Assembly (NCBI GenBank): GCA_040758525.1
Contig: JBFLVQ010000010.1
Span: 1-40,239, forward strand
Reading direction: 5' to 3'
Origin: JBFLVQ01 sp040758525
GTDB lineage: Bacteria > Acidobacteriota > Blastocatellia > Chloracidobacteriales > JADJPF01
DNA length: 40,239 nt
Below the pieces are notes generated by a model. That model was not told the DNA's origin, did no database searches, and was given only the letters and a program-made list of their open reading frames with translations. The position numbers were made by a program, and so were the translations under genes. Below, piece after piece: positions 35,270 to 40,239 of the stretch; the stretch's first letter is position 1; each line of letters begins with the position of its first letter.

Positions 35270-37048
35270 TTACGGGGCACCCTTACCGCTACGTACCTGG
35301 CGTAGAGCATCATTAAGGTAGTCTGTATAATCTGTTCCATTGTAGAAGAATCTATTTCCTGGGGCATTGAAGAAACCATTGGCAAATGCTTGTTCAAGCA
35401 GTTCTGCCTGCTGTTCGGGATTAAGTTGACTCCAGGATTTACCCTCTTTGATCCCCTTCTCGAAATCATATCCATCGCCCAAATACTGTCCCCACAACGC
35501 CTCACTCATATAGTCAGTGCCGCCATTCTGGTTCTGCCACACATGAGCCATCTCATGGGTTAGTAATTGTTGGGTTAATGGAAGAGATTTTTTGGGAATG
35601 TAGATCGTATTTCCATGTGTAAATGCTCTTCCGGTTAGGCTGAACAGACCAGCATTACCCTCTTTAATTACTACTTTAGAGTAATCGATACTATCGCCAT
35701 AAACCTGTCTAAGCGCAGCAATCTCAGGTCCTGTCAACTTACGTCCAGGGGGCTCAAGACGAAAGATGGTTTGAATTCCACTAATGGCTCTTCCTCCTAC
35801 CATTAGTATGGAATCTACTGGGGTCTGAACAAAAGTCTTAACCAGACCGAGTCCAAGATCTTTAAACCCCTCACCAAACTTGCCGGTAAAGATCTTTCCT
35901 ATTCCACTACCAAAAGTCTTAATTCCTTCAAAGGTGTTAAGAATACTGCCTCTAACGGCTTCTAGCGCGCCATCAACTAGCCCACCAACCGCCTTTACTG
36001 TATGCGAGATGGTTTTGCCTACTTCCTTTGCTCCTTTAGCGATTGCCCCACCAACCGCTTTAGCGCCATCTGCAATTGCTCCACCAACCGCCTTAGCAGC
36101 CTTTTTAATAGCTTTGAAAGGATTCCAAAACTCTACCGTAACCTCTTTGCCATTTACATTGATTGTGCCAAGATCATTCTCTTCACGAATCGCAGCTTTA
36201 TCAGTACTAGAGAGTTGCTCACCCATCATCAGACGTCGGAACATCTCTCCTTCATCACCAGTCGTGTCCGTCTTGTTCAGTTTTGCATCAAGAAAATGGC
36301 CTGTCTCTTCAAGATAGATCTGCGATGCCATTGAGGTATCATTAATGAATTTTTCATTGATATAGACAACATTGCTAGAACTGTCATAAGCACCATTAGC
36401 TCCTTGTAGAGTCTCATCGCTGGTGAACTCTATTTTAGGTAGCCAACTAAAATCTCCTTTAAGAGCACGCTGACGAAAACTCTCTGCCATTGCAGGGTCA
36501 TAGTTTGCGCCATAGACCTCTTTCATCATTGCGTCAAACTCAGACTTATTGCTAGCCAGACGAGAGAATCTTTCTGCAAAATCCTGTTTAATCTGTGCTT
36601 CTGCTGATTGTCTAGGATTGGTGGTTGCAGAGCCACTAAGACTTTCTGCCGTTAATGCTCCTGAATAAGCAGCGAGATTATTGAACCCACCCTTTTGTGT
36701 CTCGGAAGCAAACCCGGTAGTTCTTATTTTTGCTTCTAAAAGCTGGCTCTGCAGACTCTTCTCTGTCGATTTAGATCTTATTTCAGAGGCACTAGCACGT
36801 ATCGATAGTCTGTTAATAGAGACTTGATTCTGTTCTTGAGTAGGTAAGAGGATCTCTTGACCTACTTTGAGATTATCTGGATCGGCAATCTGTGGGTTGG
36901 CTGTGCGTAAGGCTTCTTGAGAAAGCCCTAAACGCTCGGCTATCTGAGATAAAGAACTCTCACCTAGTCTTACCGATGCCGAATTATCATTGGAATTTGA
37001 AAGCGATTGATAATTTGTTGATTGTATAGACTCTCTAATTCTACTCAT
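35270..37048 (-). CDS. LysM protein with two metalloprotease-like modules and a glycine-zipper region
   Basis: This 592-residue protein has an unusual layout. A LysM peptidoglycan-binding domain lies at about 26-69 (LGLSQEALRTANPQIADPDN, then KVGQEILLP). A helical region (about 145-205) precedes a first putative zinc site in IYLEETGHFLDAKLN (Glu247/248, His251, Asp254) followed by GDEGEMF. Residues about 312-365 are Gly/Ala/Lys-rich 11-residue repeats (AKAVGGAIADG) like a membrane-active glycine zipper. The C-terminal domain (about 436-510: LTGPEIAALRQVYGDSIDYS, then LLTHEMAHVWQNQNGG) has an HEMAH zinc-protease motif at 498-502. It resembles the Vgr-related/DUF4157 domain found at type VI and contractile-injection loci. 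No signal peptide is seen. No Shine-Dalgarno precedes the ATG, which overlaps a short upstream frame. Confidence 0.85.
   Translation of the reverse strand: MSRIRESIQSTNYQSLSNSNDNSASVRLGESSLSQIAERLGLSQEALRTANPQIADPDNLKVGQEILLPTQEQNQVSINRLSIRASASEIRSKSTEKSLQSQLLEAKIRTTGFASETQKGGFNNLAAYSGALTAESLSGSATTNPRQSAEAQIKQDFAERFSRLASNKSEFDAMMKEVYGANYDPAMAESFRQRALKGDFSWLPKIEFTSDETLQGANGAYDSSSNVVYINEKFINDTSMASQIYLEETGHFLDAKLNKTDTTGDEGEMFRRLMMGEQLSSTDKAAIREENDLGTINVNGKEVTVEFWNPFKAIKKAAKAVGGAIADGAKAVGGAIAKGAKEVGKTISHTVKAVGGLVDGALEAVRGSILNTFEGIKTFGSGIGKIFTGKFGEGFKDLGLGLVKTFVQTPVDSILMVGGRAISGIQTIFRLEPPGRKLTGPEIAALRQVYGDSIDYSKVVIKEGNAGLFSLTGRAFTHGNTIYIPKKSLPLTQQLLTHEMAHVWQNQNGGTDYMSEALWGQYLGDGYDFEKGIKEGKSWSQLNPEQQAELLEQAFANGFFNAPGNRFFYNGTDYTDYLNDALRQVRSGKGAP
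36020..36110. repeat. 33-bp-period coding repeats in the LysM protein gene
   Basis: The block CCACCAACCGC recurs near 35982, 36047 and 36080, the last two exactly 33 bp apart. It encodes the 11-residue units of the glycine-zipper segment on the minus strand. Unit number could change by slippage. Confidence 0.65.
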
Positions 37049-37101
37049 ATAGATTTTGGCGCAATTACATTATCCAAAAAATAGGATAAGCGCTCCTCCA
37101 T
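37045..37101 (-). CDS. Possible 18-codon leader ORF coupled to the LysM gene
   Basis: A minus-strand frame begins ATG at 37101 (MEERLSYFLDNVIAPKSI) and its TGA overlaps the LysM gene ATG as ATGA. The LysM gene has no ribosome-binding site of its own, so translation of this short frame could feed ribosomes into it. The leader itself has only a weak upstream signal (GAAG). A TTATCC/GGATAA hairpin (37070-37089) lies within it. Chance remains possible for so short a frame. Confidence 0.35.
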   Translation of the reverse strand: MEERLSYFLDNVIAPKSI

Positions 37102-37239
37102 TATATCTTCGTAATTTAATTTCAACTATCTCTGATCAGAGCACCTGCGTAATCTCCGATTCAGAATAGCTACTTACACAGGTTATCGGTGGAGGAGGCA
37201 AAGTAGTTGCGGAGTCAATTTGAGAATCTATTTAAGAAT

Positions 37240-37764
37240 CTATTCTGCCAATAGACGGTTTAAGGTAGCAGCAAGATCACCAACCAGGTTGGCTTGAGGA
37301 TCGATACCGGTACGTGGTGAGCCCACCAATCTTCCTCTCTGATCAATAATAATTATTGTCGGCAGCGCATCACTACCAAGTTGACGATAGGCTGATTCAT
37401 CAGGATCTCTTAGTACTGTAAGATGGGTGTATTGGTTGGCCAAGCTACGTAGTTCATCATCAGAAGCATAGTTCTGATTCTTAGGACGAGTGCTATTAGT
37501 GCTTACCCAAAATACTGTTACCCCGCGATCAGAGAATTTTGCTGCCAAGCGTTCAAGCTGCGGCAGTTCATAACGCATTAAGGGAATACCTTTGGCGCTA
37601 AAAGAGATAACGGCGACTTGCCCACGTAGGTCGGCAAGGCTGACAGAGCGGCCATCAAGGGTCTTGAAACTGAGGTTGACGCTCTCTGTCTGGCCCTGTA
37701 GTAGCTGTACATTAAATGCTAGTACCATCGCTAAAATAAGCAAAGTTGAGAAAACTCTCTTCAT
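37240..37764 (-). CDS. Exported TlpA/redoxin-like protein without cysteines
   Basis: This 174-residue thioredoxin-fold protein runs from the ATG at 37764 (AGAAGG 5 nt upstream; a GTG two codons earlier is open). A signal peptide (about 1-25, MKRVFSTLLILAMVLAF) predicts export. The TlpA/AhpC-TSA pattern is clear: LSFKTLDGRSVSLADLRGQ, VAVISFSAKGIPLMRYELPQ, a long central helix, DALPTIIIIDQRGRLVG with the cis-proline, and a final helix. Where relatives have WCGPC, it reads SAKGIP, and the mature protein contains no cysteine at all. It therefore cannot perform thiol-disulfide exchange and may act as a binding or scaffold protein (inference). A GATGCG/CGCATC hairpin lies just upstream at 37788-37805. 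Confidence 0.87.
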   Translation of the reverse strand: MKRVFSTLLILAMVLAFNVQLLQGQTESVNLSFKTLDGRSVSLADLRGQVAVISFSAKGIPLMRYELPQLERLAAKFSDRGVTVFWVSTNSTRPKNQNYASDDELRSLANQYTHLTVLRDPDESAYRQLGSDALPTIIIIDQRGRLVGSPRTGIDPQANLVGDLAATLNRLLAE

Positions 37765-37886
37765 AAGCACCTTCTTTCATCCTCTTGGATGCGGGTTGGC
37801 GCATCTAGGTGGGCTAAAGCGCTTTTCTTGCAAGCGTGTGGTGGGAGAGTCTAATTAGAGTAAATCAACAATAAATGGGAAGCGTG

Positions 37887-37910
37887 GGAGGCTGACTAGT
37901 AGTCGCCTCC
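37887..37910. terminator. Hairpin after the small basic protein gene
   Basis: GGAGGC and GCCTCC enclose GACT/AGTC with a one-base bulge, about 8 bp past the stop at 37918 in the minus direction. It is compact and stable enough to terminate, although the downstream T-run is poor. Confidence 0.5.
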
Positions 37911-37917
37911 TCACAAA

Positions 37918-38064
37918 TTAAACCTTACTACCAGATTTGCGCAGTTTTTCCATCAACAACCGCTTATACTTTTCATCTGTCGCTTTCGTTAGTTGAAGAC
38001 GCAGCCGGCGACGCTTCTGATAACGATGGCGGCGACGGCGTATCTCCCTCATACGCTCAATCAT
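37918..38064 (-). CDS. Small, highly basic protein (48 aa)
   Basis: A 48-residue frame begins at ATG 38064 and ends at TAA 37918. The sequence is dominated by Arg and Lys (MREIRRRRHRYQKRRRLRL) followed by an amphipathic helix (TDEKYKRLLMEKLRKSG). AGGAGG lies 7 nt before the ATG, an excellent ribosome-binding site. It recalls small basic proteins annotated as DUFs in Planctomycetota and related phyla, but I cannot assign the family with certainty. Nucleic-acid or ribosome binding is plausible from the charge. It sits between the TlpA-like and transglutaminase-like genes on the same strand. Confidence 0.78.
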   Translation of the reverse strand: MIERMREIRRRRHRYQKRRRLRLQLTKATDEKYKRLLMEKLRKSGSKV

Positions 38065-38155
38065 GTATTATCCTCCTATAAAGGAAACTGCTAATGATAC
38101 CTTTGTGCCAAATAATAATAGGAAATATAACTATGTGCAATCACTGGTAGAGAAA

Positions 38156-38178
38156 TGGGCTAGCCAAGGACTAGCCCA
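38156..38178. terminator. Hairpin terminator after transglutaminase-like gene
   Basis: TGGGCTAG and CTAGCCCA are perfect 8-bp arms around a 7-nt loop, 19 nt past the stop at 38197 on the minus strand, followed there by ATTTCTC. Confidence 0.7.
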
Positions 38179-38196
38179 GGGAAAGCCAGGGCAATT

Positions 38197-39195
38197 TTAT
38201 AGACTCTTGTAGGAGAACTTTTTCTCTGCAGTGGCCGGTTTCTCATTAATCTCAGCATATGGATAGATAAAGAAATTGAGAGGATCAGAATGGTGTGCTG
38301 GACGTAGCGGGATATCACGACCAATGGTGAACTGCACACGATGCTCATCATGTGCACCAAAAAAGTATTCCCGTTTATCAGGATTCTTATTTGCTTCTGA
38401 AGCGTCTATTGGTAACCAACCTATCCCATTGAGGTAGAGTTCTGCCCAACAATGATAGCCAGCAATCTGTCCTTCTGGCTTGTCATTAGGAATGGTAAAG
38501 CCCATACCAAAACGGGCAGGGATATTTGAGGCACGGCATAGACCAATGATAAGGGCATGAAAGTCGGTGCAATTACCACGTTTTTCATCACAAGCGAAGA
38601 AGATATCACCTCTACCCCAACCTGCACCAGATTTATCATACTTAAGATTGGTAACTGCATAGTCGTAAATAGCACGCGCTTTCTCTAATTCTGTATTTTT
38701 ACCCTTGGTTATTTCTGCAGCTAGATCACGTATACGTTGGTTAATCGGTACCAACTTATCTGGCTGTAGCCAGCGGGGCATTAATGGATCGATTGGATCT
38801 GCATCTGACGCCTTTAGCGCTACATTAGGGCGATTTATATGTTCACGCCGCCGTGCCTGTATGGTCATCTCTACAGAGAATAGACCAGCCTTAGGCGCCT
38901 TTGCAGCTACATGCAGAATAGAATTGTTGTACTCAGGATCAGTATACAAGCTGATTGGATAGGAAGAGTTTACCCGCATTCCTGTGATCTCCTGATAGGC
39001 ATCGGATTTTGGCACCGGTAACCAGAGTGCGGCTGAATGTGCTCCCTCAGGAATGTTGACACTGGCAGTATAAGTAAACTCAAAACTGCGTTGTTTTGGC
39101 TGTGTAGATGCCGAATCACCATCTGCCTGTAATTTTGTTACTCCTATCAATGCCAGTACTACCAGACAAAACAGTGAAATAAAACAACGATACAT
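38197..39195 (-). CDS. Exported transglutaminase-like protein
   Basis: This 332-residue protein has a signal peptide (MYRCFISLFCLVVLALIG...LQA). The ATG at 39195 is chosen because GGAGG lies 5 nt upstream; the longer frame from 39219 spoils the signal. An N-terminal beta-sandwich (about 35-120) precedes the papain-like transglutaminase core. Its triad is visible: Cys209 in KRGNCTDFHAL, His248 in AGYHCWAELYL and Asp264 in WLPIDASEA. Bacterial members are usually periplasmic cysteine proteases or amidases rather than crosslinking enzymes. The gene is followed by a terminator and is transcribed apart from the ArsR gene. Confidence 0.93.
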   Translation of the reverse strand: MYRCFISLFCLVVLALIGVTKLQADGDSASTQPKQRSFEFTYTASVNIPEGAHSAALWLPVPKSDAYQEITGMRVNSSYPISLYTDPEYNNSILHVAAKAPKAGLFSVEMTIQARRREHINRPNVALKASDADPIDPLMPRWLQPDKLVPINQRIRDLAAEITKGKNTELEKARAIYDYAVTNLKYDKSGAGWGRGDIFFACDEKRGNCTDFHALIIGLCRASNIPARFGMGFTIPNDKPEGQIAGYHCWAELYLNGIGWLPIDASEANKNPDKREYFFGAHDEHRVQFTIGRDIPLRPAHHSDPLNFFIYPYAEINEKPATAEKKFSYKSL

Positions 39196-39502
39196 AGCTA
39201 CCTCCAAAGAGATTCTCAAATTAGTTCAATAGTAAAAATAAGGCTGAGCCTATTTTGTTGCGATATTTTGTGCAATTAGCGATGCATTTTTTTTAATGAA
39301 CTAGGATTAATAACATAAAAGAAATTCTTGTGGCAAATCGTTATTATCGATTGATTGCTATGGATAGAGTGAAAAAATCTATATCAATAACTGAGTAGCT
39401 AATCTGCTTTAACCAAAACAGTGCCATTATCTTCAAAGCTGGATTGACAATATTTAGCGATTTTGCTAAATATTGAGAAGTAATATTTAGGGAGTTTGCT
39501 AA
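39196..39502. other. 307-bp divergent intergenic region
   Basis: No gene is supported. The right end contains the promoter and two operators of the ArsR-type gene. The rest is AT-rich, with an imperfect dyad around 39238-39255 (AATAAGGCTGAGCCTATT) that may lie in the promoter of the transglutaminase-like gene. Confidence 0.5.
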
Positions 39503-39504
39503 AT
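39444..39504 (+). promoter_or_regulatory. ArsR-gene promoter with two tandem operators
   Basis: TTGACA (39444-39449) and TAAATA (39467-39472) are 17 bp apart and form a sigma-70-type promoter. Operator 1 (39449-39474) is a perfect dyad, AATATTTAGC-N6-GCTAAATATT, filling the spacer and -10. Operator 2 (39482-39504) repeats it imperfectly 33 bp downstream as AATATTTAG-N8-CTAAAT, covering the ribosome-binding site GGGAG and the first bases of the start codon. This layout predicts tight autorepression. Confidence 0.75.
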
Positions 39505-39799
39505 GACTAAAGGCCGTGGTGTAAAGGAGTTAGAGGATATTGAAAGTGTCTTTAAGGCACTTGCGCACGCTTCTCGGCGGCATATCTTGGTGGTCCTTAA
39601 TGCCCGTGGTGGCAGTATGACGGCAGGGGAGATTGCGCGTCGGTTCTCCTGTAGTTGGCCGACAACCAGTCGTCATTTGCGAATCCTTGAAGAGGCAGGT
39701 TTAGTCACTATTGACAGACAGGGCAGGGAATGGAGCTATGTTTTAGCAAAGGATCGTCTACAACAAGTAGTTGGTGGATGGATCAAATGGTTTGAATAA
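39503..39799 (+). CDS. ArsR-family winged-helix repressor
   Basis: This 98-residue ArsR/SmtB-type regulator consists of a winged-helix domain: FKALAHASRRHILVVLNARG, MTAGEIARRFSCSWPTTSRH (recognition helix) and LRILEEAGLVTIDRQGREW with the wing. Only one cysteine is present (FSCSW), so the classical metal sites (ELCVCDL or alpha-5 motifs) are absent. It belongs to the non-metal branch often paired with SRPBCC/AHSA1 or other small proteins. It starts at ATG 39503 inside operator 2. It is followed 27 bp downstream by an ABM-fold gene, which should share its regulation. Confidence 0.92.
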   Translation: MTKGRGVKELEDIESVFKALAHASRRHILVVLNARGGSMTAGEIARRFSCSWPTTSRHLRILEEAGLVTIDRQGREWSYVLAKDRLQQVVGGWIKWFE

Positions 39800-39826
39800 T
39801 CGATAGTAAGTAGAAAGGAGAGAGCT

Positions 39827-40150
39827 ATGACACCCCAAATTGTATTTGCGCTATATCGTCCACATGAAGGAAAAGATGAGGAACTACGCAAGTTAATTGC
39901 TCAGCATGTACCAACATTAAGAAAATTAGAATTAATTACAGATCGCCCGGCTGTGCTAGTAAAGTCTAAGAATGGTACTTATATAGAGATTTTTGAATGG
40001 CGCACAGCGCAGTCATCTGAACAGGCACATCATCATCCTGAAGTAGCCAAGGTGTGGGAGGCAATGGACAAGGTTGCAGATTTACCAGCACTCGATACGC
40101 TTGAGGAGATTAAGGGTCGCTTTCCACATTTCGAACCAGTTAATTTATGA
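39827..40150 (+). CDS. Small ABM-like (dimeric alpha/beta barrel) protein
   Basis: This 107-residue protein has the pattern of antibiotic-biosynthesis-monooxygenase-like ferredoxin folds: a first strand IVFALYRPHEG, a helix EELRKLIAQHVPTLRKLELI, a strand pair around VLVKSKNGTYIEIFEWRT, then a helix HHHPEVAKVWEAMDKVADL. The motif AHHHPEVAKVWE supplies clustered histidines that could bind a ligand or metal. AGGAGAG precedes the ATG. Its coupling to an ArsR-type repressor suggests a small detoxification or quinone-related function, but the substrate is unknown. Confidence 0.8.
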   Translation: MTPQIVFALYRPHEGKDEELRKLIAQHVPTLRKLELITDRPAVLVKSKNGTYIEIFEWRTAQSSEQAHHHPEVAKVWEAMDKVADLPALDTLEEIKGRFPHFEPVNL

Positions 40151-40154
40151 ATTG

Positions 40155-40180
40155 ATGGGACGCCAGGGCGTCCCATTTCC
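40155..40180 (+). terminator. Rho-independent-type terminator after the ArsR operon
   Basis: ATGGGACGC and GCGTCCCAT are perfect 9-bp arms around CAGG, starting 4 nt after the stop codon and followed by TTCCC. Confidence 0.8.
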
Positions 40181-40239
40181 CTACTTATATTTCAATAGTT
40201 ACTTAGCTAGCTTAAGGTTTTGACTCCATTTGTTTGGTT
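40181..40239. other. End of window, no feature seen
   Basis: The last 59 bases are AT-rich and show no start, motif or hairpin I can support. Confidence 0.5.

Noticed and set aside
37046..37085. TTGGATAATGTAATTGC upstream of the LysM gene as a sigma-54 promoter
   Set aside because: GG and GC are 11 nt apart rather than 10, and the site would start transcription inside the coding region.
38065..38130. TTTGGCAC upstream of the 48-aa gene as a sigma-54 promoter
   Set aside because: The -24 half is good, but the base pair at the -12 spacing is TC, not GC, so the geometry fails.
1..40239. CRISPR array, tRNA, rRNA, insertion sequence, prophage or riboswitch
   Set aside because: Reading both strands of the intergenic regions, I found no spaced repeats, cloverleaf, transposase, integrase or known aptamer motif.

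Overview
The window looks like a chromosomal segment of an Acidobacteriota bacterium, probably class Blastocatellia (inference). The main clue is a pair of large Oar-like TonB-dependent receptors with an N-terminal carboxypeptidase-regulatory-like domain, a family strongly expanded in that phylum. Lipoproteins, RND and MacAB-type exporters, a TolC-like protein and a C-terminal aromatic residue on the receptors all indicate a diderm envelope. Base composition is moderate and fairly even throughout. I see no rRNA, tRNA, CRISPR array, transposase or phage gene, so this reads as host chromosome rather than a mobile island.

Layout. 1-7.9 kb: two paralogous outer-membrane receptors (the first cut by the window edge) flank a DASS-family dicarboxylate-type transporter. 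8.0-14.8 kb: a TetR-MFP-RND-TolC efflux operon with a palindromic operator in front of tetR. 14.9-16.7 kb: a stand-alone LuxR-type HTH protein, a three-helix membrane protein, a Fur-family regulator and a 43-residue zinc-ribbon protein. 16.9-19.0 kb: a tight operon of a RimI-like acetyltransferase, a membrane-anchored protein with a GspG-like tail and a RfaE1-type sugar kinase. 19.0-21.2 kb: aminotransferase and ThiL, translationally coupled. 21.3-23.2 kb: an exported SusA/neopullulanase-like GH13 enzyme. 23.2-26.8 kb: a MacA-MacB-like exporter with separate ATPase and permease. 27.1-32.1 kb: a short hypothetical gene, a GT-B glycosyltransferase, a rare-looking fusion of a polytopic GT-C transferase to a WecG/TagA (GT26) domain, and a zinc-ribbon protein, plausibly an exopolysaccharide locus. 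32.2-37.1 kb: a three-BON-domain lipoprotein, a 134-residue unknown protein, a single-module Clp/Hsp100 AAA+ ATPase and a LysM protein with two metalloprotease-like modules. 37.2-39.2 kb: a cysteine-free TlpA-like protein, a 48-residue basic protein and an exported transglutaminase-like protein. 39.4-40.2 kb: an ArsR-type repressor with two tandem operators and an ABM-fold protein.

The most interesting region is 32-37 kb. Three sequences with exact sigma-54 geometry (GG and GC 10 nt apart) lie in front of the BON lipoprotein, the 134-residue protein and the Clp-like ATPase, the last two divergent from one intergenic region. A fourth lies in front of the second TonB receptor. Next to them is the LysM protein, whose C-terminal domain resembles the Vgr-related/DUF4157 domain of contractile-injection and type VI secretion loci. 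Together they could be an envelope-stress or effector-handling module run by a sigma-54 activator. That link is inference; the motifs and architectures are read directly. All family names come from recognition of the translated sequence, without database searches.
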